NCBI GenBank assembly: GCA_002407905.1
Contig: DHPL01000064.1
Location: forward strand, 6,493 to 28,682
From: Anaerolineaceae bacterium UBA5365
Lineage (GTDB): Bacteria > Chloroflexota > Anaerolineae > Anaerolineales > Anaerolineaceae
Reading direction: 5' to 3'
DNA length: 22,190 nucleotides
The notes beneath the pieces are model-generated. The model saw nothing but the letters and a program-made list of their open reading frames with translations, had not been told where the DNA came from and searched no databases. Within the stretch, counting starts at the first letter, position 1. Each line of letters begins with the position of its first letter. Of this stretch, positions 1 to 6,469 are shown piece after piece. A program made the translations under genes and the position numbers.

Positions 1-348
1 ACCATCCGGGATGCCATCGCGGCGTTCAGGAATAAATGGCCCGAGTACGACAGCCTCTTTGGGGTCTCGCGCATCCAGAACCGCCTCTGGGACCATGAAA
101 ACAAGCCCATCAACCATAACCCCAATGAGTTGCTGCGCACCCAGGACCTGCCGCCCGTCTACTGGGATAATTCCTGCGTGTACATCTTCACCGCCGAAAC
201 CCTGCGCCAACGCGGCAACCGGCTGGGATTCCGCCCGCAAATGTTCGAGATCGATGGGCGTGAAGCTGTGGATATAGACGAAGAACTGGATTTCGAGATC
301 GCCGAGATCCTGCTGGAACATCAAAACCGAGGTAAGCCCAGTGAGTAA
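1..348 (+). CDS. NeuA-like acylneuraminate cytidylyltransferase, C-terminal fragment
   Basis: The gene enters from the left edge, so only the last 115 residues are visible, open from base 1 to the TAA at 346-348. The tail carries the signature of the acylneuraminate (CMP-sialic acid) cytidylyltransferase family: a P-P-V-Y-W-D-N-S-C-V-Y-I-F segment corresponding to the family's YxxNGaiYif stretch, followed by EAVDIDEELDFEIAE, which matches the conserved DID-x-E-x-D-F-x-x-A-E end of the domain. Family members use CTP to activate a nonulosonic or related sugar acid as its CMP derivative in the cytoplasm. NG of the usual motif is NS here, so the sugar need not be Neu5Ac. The next gene starts inside its last codons (8-base overlap), so it is co-transcribed with the dehydrogenases and DUF115 gene that follow. 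I am confident of the family, not of the substrate. Confidence 0.8.
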   Translation, partial: TIRDAIAAFRNKWPEYDSLFGVSRIQNRLWDHENKPINHNPNELLRTQDLPPVYWDNSCVYIFTAETLRQRGNRLGFRPQMFEIDGREAVDIDEELDFEIAEILLEHQNRGKPSE

Positions 349-1315
349 AGTACTGATTTCCGCCCCTTATATGCTGCCGTTTATGGAGCGCTTCCGCCCG
401 ATTTTGGCTCATTACGGCCTGGAGACCATCGAACCCGAAGTGACTGAGCGCCTGGAGGCCGAGGAGATCCTGCGTTATGCCGGCCAATTCGTGGGCACGA
501 TCTGCGGCGACGACCGCTACACCGCGGAAGTTATCCGGGCTTGCACCCCGCCGCTGAAGGTGATCTCCAAGTGGGGAACGGGCATCGACTCGATCGATAA
601 GGCCTTTGCCAGTACCTTGGGCATTCCCGTGCTGAACACGCCGAACGCCTTCACCGTGCCAGTGGCCGAAAGCACTTTGGGCTATATGCTGGCCTTCGCA
701 CGCAGCCAGCCCTGGATGGACCGGATGATGAAAGACGGGGTTTGGCAGAAGATCCCCGGGCACACGCTGAGCGAAAGCACCCTGGGCGTGATCGGGGTGG
801 GAAATGTGGGCAAGGCGGTGCTGCGGCGCGCGCGGGCCTTTGGGATGAAATTGTTGGGTACCGATATCATCGATATCGAGCCGGATTTCCTGGTTGAATA
901 CGGTGTAGAGATGACCAGCCTGCCGGACCTGATGGCCCGGGCGGATTACATCAGCGTGAACTGCTCGCTGAACCCCAGCAGCCGGCACCTGATCGACTTT
1001 GAAACCCTGGCTTATGCCAAGCCGAACGCGGTTGTGATCAATACTTCGCGCGGGCCGGTGATCCACGAAGAAGCATTGGTGCAGGCCTTGCAGGAAGGCC
1101 GTTTGGGCGGGGCAGCGCTGGACGTCTTTGAGGACGAACCCCTGCCGGCCGCCAGCCCCTTGAGAGGCATGCAGAATGTGATGCTGGCGCCTCACAACAC
1201 CAATAGCAGCCCCTTTTATTGGGAGCGCGTGCACTGGAACACTGTGCGCAACCTGCTCGTAGGGTTAGGATTGCCGGTGGGTACGATCAGCGAATTAAAA
1301 GCGATGGAAAAATAG
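341..1315 (+). CDS. D-isomer-specific 2-hydroxyacid dehydrogenase (SerA-like)
   Basis: This is a 324-residue NAD-dependent dehydrogenase of the D-3-phosphoglycerate dehydrogenase / D-2-hydroxyacid dehydrogenase family. The nucleotide-binding motif GVGNVG is at about 152-157. The catalytic triad of the family is visible as Arg237 (in NTSRGP), Glu266 (in EDEP) and His285 (in LAPHN). It lacks the C-terminal ACT or ASB domains of long SerA enzymes, so it is the short form and need not serve serine synthesis. The start is GTG at 341, inside the end of the cytidylyltransferase gene, which argues for translational coupling; no internal start is better placed. Sitting between a CMP-sugar synthetase and an SDR, it more likely oxidises or reduces an intermediate of a sugar-acid or glycan precursor. 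That role is inference; the enzyme family is clear. Confidence 0.85.
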   Translation: MSKVLISAPYMLPFMERFRPILAHYGLETIEPEVTERLEAEEILRYAGQFVGTICGDDRYTAEVIRACTPPLKVISKWGTGIDSIDKAFASTLGIPVLNTPNAFTVPVAESTLGYMLAFARSQPWMDRMMKDGVWQKIPGHTLSESTLGVIGVGNVGKAVLRRARAFGMKLLGTDIIDIEPDFLVEYGVEMTSLPDLMARADYISVNCSLNPSSRHLIDFETLAYAKPNAVVINTSRGPVIHEEALVQALQEGRLGGAALDVFEDEPLPAASPLRGMQNVMLAPHNTNSSPFYWERVHWNTVRNLLVGLGLPVGTISELKAMEK

Positions 1316-1350
1316 GCAGTTTTGCCTGCCACTCAGCATAGAGGAAAGCA

Positions 1351-2115
1351 ATGAGCGAAAAGAAAAAGACCGTATTGATCACCGGCGCTGCCGGCGGCGT
1401 GGGGCAGGCTACCGTGGCTTACTTTGCCCAAAAGGGCTGGCAGGTGATCGGCGTGGACCGGAAAGACGGCTACCCCGGCTTCCCGGCTGAGGGCTTGTAC
1501 ATCCAGGCCGATATTGCCGTGCCTGAAAACCTGGAGCGCATCTACGCCCGCGTGGCGGAATTCACGCCCAAGCTGGACGCGGTGGTCAATAACGCCGGTT
1601 TTCAGATCAGCAAGCCGCTCATTGAAACCAGCGCCGAAGAGTGGGATACAGTAATGGCTTCCAATTTGCGCTCGGTTTTCCTGGGCGCGAAACTGGGCCA
1701 CAGCCTGCTCAAAGCCGAGGACGGCGGGGCGATCGTGAATGTTTCCAGCGTGCATGCCGTGGCCACCAGCGCCAACATCGCGGCTTACGCGGCCAGCAAG
1801 GGCGGGCTGCTGGCGCTCACGCGGGCCATGGCAATTGAATTTGCCCCGCAAGGCATCCGGGTGAACGCGGTGCTGCCCGGCGCGGTGGATACACCGATGC
1901 TGCGGGCTGGTTTTCGGCGCGGAAGGCCCGGGGAACTGCCCGAAGAGGAACAAATGGCCGCCCTGGCTGCCAAAACCGTCAACGGAAGAGTGGGCGAGCC
2001 TGAAGAGATTGCCAGCGTGATCTATTTTTTGGCGGACAATAGCCAAAGCTCCTTTATGACCGGCCAGGCTGTGATTGTGGATGGCGGCGCCACCTGCCGC
2101 TTGAGCACCGAATGA
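1351..2115 (+). CDS. Short-chain dehydrogenase/reductase (SDR, classical type)
   Basis: This 254-residue protein is a complete classical SDR. The cofactor motif TGAAGGVG lies at 11-18, the NNAG motif at 80-83, the catalytic serine in VNVSS at about 132-133, the Y-A-A-S-K active site at 146-150 (Tyr146, Lys150), and the PGAVDTPM turn near 176-183. The C-terminal GQAVIVDGG is typical of FabG-like enzymes. Asp36 after the second strand (GVDRK) favours NAD over NADP; this is inference. ATG at 1351 is preceded by a GAGGAAAG ribosome site at about 1341. The stop overlaps the next start as ATGA, placing it firmly in the same operon. With the CMP-sugar synthetase and hydroxyacid dehydrogenase it probably modifies a sugar or polyol precursor. 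The actual substrate cannot be read from the sequence. Confidence 0.85.
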   Translation: MSEKKKTVLITGAAGGVGQATVAYFAQKGWQVIGVDRKDGYPGFPAEGLYIQADIAVPENLERIYARVAEFTPKLDAVVNNAGFQISKPLIETSAEEWDTVMASNLRSVFLGAKLGHSLLKAEDGGAIVNVSSVHAVATSANIAAYAASKGGLLALTRAMAIEFAPQGIRVNAVLPGAVDTPMLRAGFRRGRPGELPEEEQMAALAAKTVNGRVGEPEEIASVIYFLADNSQSSFMTGQAVIVDGGATCRLSTE

Positions 2116-2918
2116 ACGAGTTGACCGCTTACGAGAAAATGGGCGCCTGGGATAAGGCGATGCGCGCGGCTTACGACGGGCTGCGCCGGCTACCGGAACT
2201 GCCGGCAGCTTATCTGCACCCCTGGCGGCGGGAATCGATCCGGCGATTGGGCAAACTGAAAGACAGCCATGCGGGCGAACGCTGCTTTATTCTGGGCAAT
2301 GGCCCCAGCCTGAAGCAGACCGACCTGAGCAAACTTAAGGGTGAGTTTTGCATCGGCTTCAATCGCATTTTCCTGGCCGCTGAAGAGCTGGGTTTCACGC
2401 CCTCCATCCTGGTTTCGATCAATGACCTTGTGGTGGAACAGAGCACGGAGGAATTCAAGGCCTTACAGATGCCCAAATTCTTCAGCTGGCGCGCCCGCAA
2501 ATGGCTGCCAATGGATGAGCATACCCACTTTCTGTACACCAGCTATTCCACACCCAAGTTCAGCACCGATGTACGCGGACGGGTCTGGGAAGGCGCTACG
2601 GTAACCAATGTAGGCCTGCAGCTCGCCTACCACATGGGCTTTAAGCAGGCTATTCTGATCGGCGTGGACCACAGTTTTGTGGATAAGGGCAAACCCAATA
2701 CCACCGTGGAGAGCCAGGGCGATGACCCCAATCACTTCTCGCCGGCTTACTTTGGCAAAGGCTTCAAGTGGCAGCTGCCGGACCTGGAAACCTCGGAGCT
2801 GGGCTACCGCATGGCGCGCAAAGCCTACGAGGCCGACGGCCGCGAAGTGCTGGACGCCACCATTGGGGGCAAGCTGCAAATATTTAAGAAAGCCGCGTAC
2901 GACACCCTCTTTAGCTGA
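2112..2918 (+). CDS. DUF115 / MAF-type protein, candidate nonulosonate glycosyltransferase
   Basis: This 268-residue soluble protein belongs, by motif, to the DUF115 (MAF_flag10, MptE-like) group. It has an N-terminal helical segment and then FILGNGPSL at about 59-67, which forms the nucleotide-binding loop in this fold. LIGVDHSF follows near 182-189, and a D-P-N-H-F-S segment near 205-210. The same order of elements (GNGPSLK, a G-[IV]-D strand, then a histidine) occurs in GT42 sialyltransferases such as Campylobacter CstII, as I recall them. MAF flagellar proteins with this domain transfer pseudaminic or legionaminic acid. The gene overlaps the SDR stop (ATGA) and lies in an operon with a CMP-sugar synthetase. 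A transferase of CMP-activated sugar is therefore a reasonable inference. Databases often label such proteins 6-hydroxymethylpterin pyrophosphokinase-like, which I think is misleading here. Confidence 0.65.
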   Translation: MNELTAYEKMGAWDKAMRAAYDGLRRLPELPAAYLHPWRRESIRRLGKLKDSHAGERCFILGNGPSLKQTDLSKLKGEFCIGFNRIFLAAEELGFTPSILVSINDLVVEQSTEEFKALQMPKFFSWRARKWLPMDEHTHFLYTSYSTPKFSTDVRGRVWEGATVTNVGLQLAYHMGFKQAILIGVDHSFVDKGKPNTTVESQGDDPNHFSPAYFGKGFKWQLPDLETSELGYRMARKAYEADGREVLDATIGGKLQIFKKAAYDTLFS

Positions 2919-3177
2919 AATGCCAGCCATTCAATTTAACGCGCTCATCCAGGGGTTAGGCTCAGCCGGACCCAGTACACGGGTTATGCGGAAAAGATCA
3001 TGCGGGTCGGGCAAAAGTCCCGACCCCTGCATTGGAATGCCTTAAAAGGGCGGGCCTGCTGCCTGCCCCGAAAGTCCTCATGGCCTTGGACCCCGACTCT
3101 CGGCTCTGACTGTTAAGTGGGGTGACCTCATTGCATTCGATCATTCCCTACCCAAGATCCCAAAATGGAAAGCACAC
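2919..3177. other. Gene-free interval with two hairpins
   Basis: About 260 bases without a credible gene separate the glycan operon from the XRE promoter. Two GC-rich inverted repeats are visible: GGGTCGGG (3004-3011) with CCCGACCC (3019-3026), 8 pairs around a 7-base loop, and GGGCGGGC (3048-3055) with GCCTGCCC (3061-3068), 8 pairs including one G-U around CTGCT. Neither is followed by a T run on either strand, so they are not standard intrinsic terminators, though they may help end or stabilise the upstream transcript. I see no tRNA, small ORF with a ribosome site, or mobile-element end. Confidence 0.4.
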
Positions 3178-3206
3178 TTGACATTTAGATATCTTGCCGC
3201 TATACT
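3178..3206 (+). promoter_or_regulatory. Near-consensus sigma-70 promoter for the XRE/membrane-protein pair
   Basis: TTGACA at 3178-3183 and TATACT at 3201-3206 are separated by exactly 17 bases. This is the strongest housekeeping promoter in the window. Transcription would start near 3213, giving a short leader with a perfect AGGAGG ribosome site at 3228-3233. A short TACT-N6-AGTA inverted repeat (3203-3216) covers the -10 box and predicted start. It could be an operator for the regulator encoded just downstream, but it is too short to be sure. Confidence 0.8.
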
Positions 3207-3238
3207 ATGGAAAGTAAGCTTTACATTAGGAGGTCGTA

Positions 3239-3436
3239 TTGAAAAACAGGTTGGAAGAATTACGCAAGGCCAAGGGGCTGCGGCAGGAAGAGTTGGCAGA
3301 TATTCTGGAGGTTTCCCGCCAGACCATCGGTTCGCTAGAGAACGGACGCTACAACCCATCCATCACCTTGGCCTTCAAAATAGCGAAGGTCTTTAACTTA
3401 TCGATCGAAGAAGTCTTTATTTACGAAGAGGAGTAA
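3239..3436 (+). CDS. Small XRE-family transcriptional regulator
   Basis: This 65-residue protein consists almost wholly of a Cro/CI-type helix-turn-helix. LRQEELADILEVSRQTIGSL (about 14-33) is the helix-turn-helix, followed by the ENGRYNPSITLAFKIAKVF stretch characteristic of compact XRE regulators; the end is acidic (EEVFIYEEE). The start is TTG at 3239, chosen because AGGAGG lies 5 bases upstream and no ATG fits. The stop is 3 bases before the next gene, which encodes a small membrane protein. Such XRE-plus-membrane-protein pairs are common in bacteria, where the regulator is thought to control its own operon. It probably binds its own promoter at 3178-3216; this is inference from position. 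No metal site, sensor or dimerisation domain is present. Confidence 0.88.
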   Translation: MKNRLEELRKAKGLRQEELADILEVSRQTIGSLENGRYNPSITLAFKIAKVFNLSIEEVFIYEEE

Positions 3437-3439
3437 ACC

Positions 3440-3877
3440 ATGTTCAGCAAAAAAGGCAGTCATGTATTAATTTTAGGCGTAGGGCTCTTACTGGTTTTGT
3501 TAGGAATTCTGGCGCTCAAGGGTAGCTTGCCGGTCTTCACCGTATCCCCGGTATTGCCCTACCTCATGGTAGGCCTGGGGGCGGGCCTGTTTGGCACCGG
3601 GTTTGGCAGCTTGGTACGGCGGGAAATTTTGCAGCACGACCCAGCCCTGGCACGCAGGGAGCGCATTGAAGCCGGCGATGAACGCAACCAGAGCCTGCTG
3701 GCGCTGGCTAAAGCCAAGGCCTACGACGTCTTCATTTACGCTTTCGGAGCGATTTTACTGGCACTGGCGATCGTGCCGGAAATGAATATGGCAGTCTTGC
3801 TGGCCCTGGTTTTGGTTTACGTGATGGTGGTGGGGATGATGTTATTTACCTTCGCCAGGCTGCAGCGCAAGAGCTAA
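3440..3877 (+). CDS. Four-helix membrane protein, DUF2178-like
   Basis: The 145-residue product has four hydrophobic segments (about 8-26, 38-57, 97-113 and 117-137) and a charged cytoplasmic-type loop between the second and third. That loop contains ERIEAGDERNQSLLALAKAK (75-94), which resembles the D-E-R-x-x-x-I-x-x-x-A-x-x-K-A block found in DUF2178-type proteins that accompany XRE regulators. No catalytic motif is visible and the function is unknown. The ATG is 3 bases after the regulator's stop, and the regulator's own GAAGAGGAG tail provides the ribosome site, so the two are translationally coupled. A plausible but unproven idea is that the membrane protein senses an envelope signal or modulates the regulator. 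An intrinsic terminator lies 23 bases downstream and ends this two-gene unit. Confidence 0.7.
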   Translation: MFSKKGSHVLILGVGLLLVLLGILALKGSLPVFTVSPVLPYLMVGLGAGLFGTGFGSLVRREILQHDPALARRERIEAGDERNQSLLALAKAKAYDVFIYAFGAILLALAIVPEMNMAVLLALVLVYVMVVGMMLFTFARLQRKS

Positions 3878-3900
3878 TACGAGCACAACTTCTAGAATCA

Positions 3901-3929
3901 GCCTTTTGCGAGTCGCAAGAGGCTTTTTT
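3901..3929 (+). terminator. Intrinsic terminator after the XRE/membrane-protein operon
   Basis: GCCTTTTGCG (3901-3910) pairs with CGCAAGAGGC (3914-3923), 10 pairs including one G-U with an AGT loop, followed at once by six T residues (3924-3929). This is a textbook Rho-independent terminator for the plus strand. Confidence 0.9.
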
Positions 3930-3991
3930 ATTGGTTCCGCACAGGCAGGTGAACGCAATCGCTGCTCTCACAGGTATACGCAGAGCGCCTA

Positions 3992-4000
3992 TGTTAAAAT
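3992..4000 (+). promoter_or_regulatory. Extended -10 promoter for the glycosyltransferase pair
   Basis: TGTTAAAAT fits the extended -10 form TGnTAnAAT, with no convincing -35 box. The last base of the hexamer is 4000, so the expected transcription start is 4007, which is the A of the ATG of the glycosyltransferase gene. That geometry predicts a leaderless mRNA. Confidence 0.55.
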
Positions 4001-4006
4001 GTGCGC

Positions 4007-4975
4007 ATGCTTTCTGAAAAACCGCTGGTCAGCATCATCACGCCTTCCTTTAACCAGGCCGGCTATCTGGAACAGGCCATCCAGTCCGTTTTAGCCCAGG
4101 ATTACGAGAACATCGAATACTGGGTGATGGATGGCGGCTCGACGGATGGCAGCCTGGAACTGCTGCAGCGCTACGATTCGCGCCTGAGCGGCTGGGTTTC
4201 GGAGCCGGATAATGGCCAGGGCGAGGCGATCAATAAGGGCTTTGCCAAAGCCCGGGGGGAGATCGTAGCCTGGTTGAACAGCGACGATATCTATAAGCCT
4301 GGCGCTATAGCGGCAGCTGTGGAGGCATTCCGTATACACCCCGAGGCAGCCTTTGTGTACAGCGATGTGGAAAGCATCGATGAACACGGCCGGCCATTCA
4401 ACCGCATGCGCTACGCCAACTGGGGGCTGGCGGGACTGCTGCAGTTCAAGATCATCGGCCAGCCAGGCGTGTTTATCCGCCGGGACCTGCTGGAGCGGGT
4501 GAGTGGGCTGGACCCGTATTACCACTACATTTTGGACCATAAGCTCTGGCTGGAGCTGGCCGCCCTGGCCGAGCCGCGTTACATCCCCGGGCAGGTCTGG
4601 GCCCAGGCCCGCATGCATTCCGGCGCCAAGAACATGGCTGCCGCGGAAAAATTTGGGCCGGAGGCTTTTCGCCTGGCGAAGTGGATTGGCAATGAGGAGC
4701 GCTTTTACCCGCTGAACGCCCAGCTGCACCGCCGGATCTGGGCGGGGGCTTACCGCTTTTACGCCTTCTACCTGGTAGAGGCCGGGCAGCCGCGCGAAGC
4801 CCTGGCGATGTACCGCCACAGCCTGCGCCTGAAGCCCAACCCGGCGCTGCGGGATTGGAAGCGCATCGCCCTGGCTTTTGCCAGCACCCTGGGCCTGGGC
4901 AAACTGCGCAAGCCCCTGGACTGGCTGCGGCGCCGCGCTTACAAAGCTAAGGCCAAGGGAGGCAAAGATGCCTGA
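4007..4975 (+). CDS. Family 2 glycosyltransferase with TPR-like tail
   Basis: This is a 322-residue GT-A fold glycosyltransferase of family GT2. The N-terminal strand VSIITPSFNQ (8-17), DGGSTDGS (42-49) for nucleotide binding, and NSDD (91-94) as the metal-binding DXD equivalent are all present. LDHKLW near 176-181 provides the usual acidic residues of the acceptor-side domain. Residues about 248-280 (LVEAGQPREALAMYRHSLRL) look like one TPR repeat, and the end is very basic, consistent with membrane association. There are no transmembrane helices. ATG 4007 is preferred over GTG 4001 because a predicted promoter ends at 4000 and there is no ribosome site. It overlaps the next gene by 8 bases, and the two are paralogues. 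It likely adds a sugar to a lipid-linked glycan or surface polysaccharide; donor and acceptor are unknown. Confidence 0.85.
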   Translation: MLSEKPLVSIITPSFNQAGYLEQAIQSVLAQDYENIEYWVMDGGSTDGSLELLQRYDSRLSGWVSEPDNGQGEAINKGFAKARGEIVAWLNSDDIYKPGAIAAAVEAFRIHPEAAFVYSDVESIDEHGRPFNRMRYANWGLAGLLQFKIIGQPGVFIRRDLLERVSGLDPYYHYILDHKLWLELAALAEPRYIPGQVWAQARMHSGAKNMAAAEKFGPEAFRLAKWIGNEERFYPLNAQLHRRIWAGAYRFYAFYLVEAGQPREALAMYRHSLRLKPNPALRDWKRIALAFASTLGLGKLRKPLDWLRRRAYKAKAKGGKDA

Positions 4976-5750
4976 GGCGCTCCCCAGGGTGAGCATCGTA
5001 ACGCCTTCCTTCAACCACGCGCGCTTTCTGGAACAGACCATGCGCTCCGTGCTGGAGCAGGATTACCCGAATATCGAATACATCGTCATTGACGGCGGCT
5101 CGCAGGACGGCAGCAGGGACCTGATTGAAGCTTACGCCCCGCAATTAGCCTATTGGCAAAGCCAGCCAGACGGCGGCCAGACAGACGCGATCAACCAGGG
5201 CTTTGCCCGGGCCACCGGCGAGATTTTGGCCTGGCTGAACAGCGATGACTACCTGCTGCCTGGCGCGGTGAGCAGGGCGGTGGCGGCCTTGCAGGCCGAG
5301 CCGGAGCTGGGCATGGTGTATGGTGACTGCCTGCTGGTCAATGCCGAAGGCAAGACCATCAAGCGCTTCCCGGCAGCTCAAACGGACTACGCCCGTCTGC
5401 GCCGGGGTTATGTGCATATTCCCCAGCAATCCAGCTTTTGGCGGGCTTCGCTCTGGGAAGCGGTGGGGCCGCTGGATCCCAGCTTCTACTTTGCCATGGA
5501 TTACGACCTGTGGACCCGCCTGGCCAGGATGGCGCCGCTGAAGTATCTGCCCGGCGAGCCCTGGGCGGCCTTCCGCCTGCACGGGGATGCCAAAAGCCTG
5601 GCGCAGGACGACCGTTGCTGGCCGGAGATGCTGCGCGTGCATTACCGCGATGGCGGCAAAAAACTGGCTGCCCTGCCCGCGAAATACCTGCTGCGCAAGC
5701 TGCTGCAGCCGCTTTTGATCGCCCGCCGGCGCAGGCAATTTAAAGCCTGA
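4968..5750 (+). CDS. Family 2 glycosyltransferase, paralogue of the upstream gene
   Basis: The 260-residue product aligns with its neighbour almost residue for residue through the catalytic domain. VSIVTPSFNH is at 8-17, DGGSQDGS at 42-49, NSDD at 91-94, and FAMDYDLWTRL near 175-185. It lacks the TPR-like tail and ends in a basic helix rich in Arg and Lys. The start is ATG 4968, with the ribosome site AAGGGAGG about 6 bases upstream; longer readings of this frame start within the upstream gene and give non-homologous residues. The 8-base overlap with the previous gene indicates co-translation. Conserved order and spacing of motifs indicate a tandem duplication followed by divergence, so the two enzymes probably add different or successive sugars in the same glycan. 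The substrate is not determinable from sequence alone. Confidence 0.85.
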   Translation: MPEALPRVSIVTPSFNHARFLEQTMRSVLEQDYPNIEYIVIDGGSQDGSRDLIEAYAPQLAYWQSQPDGGQTDAINQGFARATGEILAWLNSDDYLLPGAVSRAVAALQAEPELGMVYGDCLLVNAEGKTIKRFPAAQTDYARLRRGYVHIPQQSSFWRASLWEAVGPLDPSFYFAMDYDLWTRLARMAPLKYLPGEPWAAFRLHGDAKSLAQDDRCWPEMLRVHYRDGGKKLAALPAKYLLRKLLQPLLIARRRRQFKA

Positions 5751-5855
5751 GCCCTTCTTTCTCACGGTTCATCACAATAGTCGCATTCGCGCCTATCTGG
5801 TTTGATCAGTAGAGGCAATGTACAGCCCAATTCTGCCTAAAACGCGGCCCAGGCG

Positions 5856-5862
5856 TTAGAAT
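5856..5862 (+). promoter_or_regulatory. Possible -10 element upstream of the PfpI-like gene
   Basis: TTAGAAT fits a -10 box (TAGAAT, 5857-5862) placed 24 bases before the start codon, with the ribosome site AAAAGGAG in between. No good -35 box at 16-18 bases is visible. The 136-base gap after the glycosyltransferases holds no other recognisable signal. Confidence 0.35.
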
Positions 5863-5886
5863 CCGCTTAAGAGAAAAGGAGATCTC

Positions 5887-6405
5887 ATGGAAAAGAACAA
5901 AACTGTTGCATTCCTCGCTGACGAGGGGGTTGAAGACCTGGAATACTACGTTCCGGCTATGCGCTTGCAGGAGATCGGCTACGATGTTGTGCTGGCTTCG
6001 CTGAAAAAGGACACCATCACGGGCAAAAACGGCTTGAAAATCAGGCCCGACACAACCGTGGACCAGCTGCGGGCCGATGATCTTTTTGCCCTGGTACTGC
6101 CTGGGGGGTGGTCGCCGGATAAGATCCGCCGCAATAAGGGCGTGACCGAGCTGGTAGCCGAAGTGAACAAGCAGGGCAAGGTGATCGGCATCATTTGCCA
6201 TGGCGGGCTGATCGCGATCAGCGCCGGTATTGTTAAGGGCCCGGCAACCGGTTCCCTGGGCATCAAGGACGATATCGTCAATGCCGGGGGCACCTGGGTG
6301 GACGAGGCTGCCTTCACCGATGGCAACCTGGTTTGGGGCCGTGTAGTGGCCGATATTCCGGACTTTAACCGCGAGTTGGTTGCCGCGCTGGAAGCCGCCA
6401 AATAG
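5887..6405 (+). CDS. DJ-1/PfpI family protein (class I glutamine amidotransferase-like)
   Basis: This 172-residue protein matches the PfpI/YhbO branch of the DJ-1 superfamily in length and motifs. It has an N-terminal VAFLADEGVEDLEYY with the conserved acidic residue, LPGGWSPDKIR near 71-81, and the nucleophile elbow GIICHGGL with Cys104 and His105. Relatives are described as intracellular cysteine peptidases, glyoxalase III-type enzymes or deglycases that limit carbonyl damage, and this protein is probably cytoplasmic and oligomeric. Start ATG 5887 has AAAAGGAG just upstream. It has its own possible promoter and is separated from pdxS by another promoter, so it is likely monocistronic. Which of the competing activities applies cannot be settled here. 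Confidence 0.85.
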   Translation: MEKNKTVAFLADEGVEDLEYYVPAMRLQEIGYDVVLASLKKDTITGKNGLKIRPDTTVDQLRADDLFALVLPGGWSPDKIRRNKGVTELVAEVNKQGKVIGIICHGGLIAISAGIVKGPATGSLGIKDDIVNAGGTWVDEAAFTDGNLVWGRVVADIPDFNRELVAALEAAK

Positions 6406-6424
6406 GCTTTAGACGCCTGGCTGG

Positions 6425-6433
6425 TGGTACAAT
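6425..6433 (+). promoter_or_regulatory. Extended -10 promoter for pdxST
   Basis: TGGTACAAT is a good extended -10 element (TGnTAnAAT) 36 bases before the pdxS start. There is no strong -35 box at normal spacing. Transcription would start near 6440, leaving a 30-base leader with AGGAG at 6457-6461 as ribosome site. The same TGGTANAAT form recurs before galE. Confidence 0.6.
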
Positions 6434-6469
6434 CGCCATAGATTTAGCAGAAGCATAGGAGTATATTGC

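Noticed and set aside
188..1234. Long minus-strand open frame opposite the hydroxyacid dehydrogenase
   Set aside because: It is rich in His, Gln and Arg, has no family motif, and mirrors a well-supported plus-strand gene. GC-rich coding DNA often leaves such open antisense frames. The same applies to the minus-strand frames at 4091-5041, 9461-10723 and 19336-20160.
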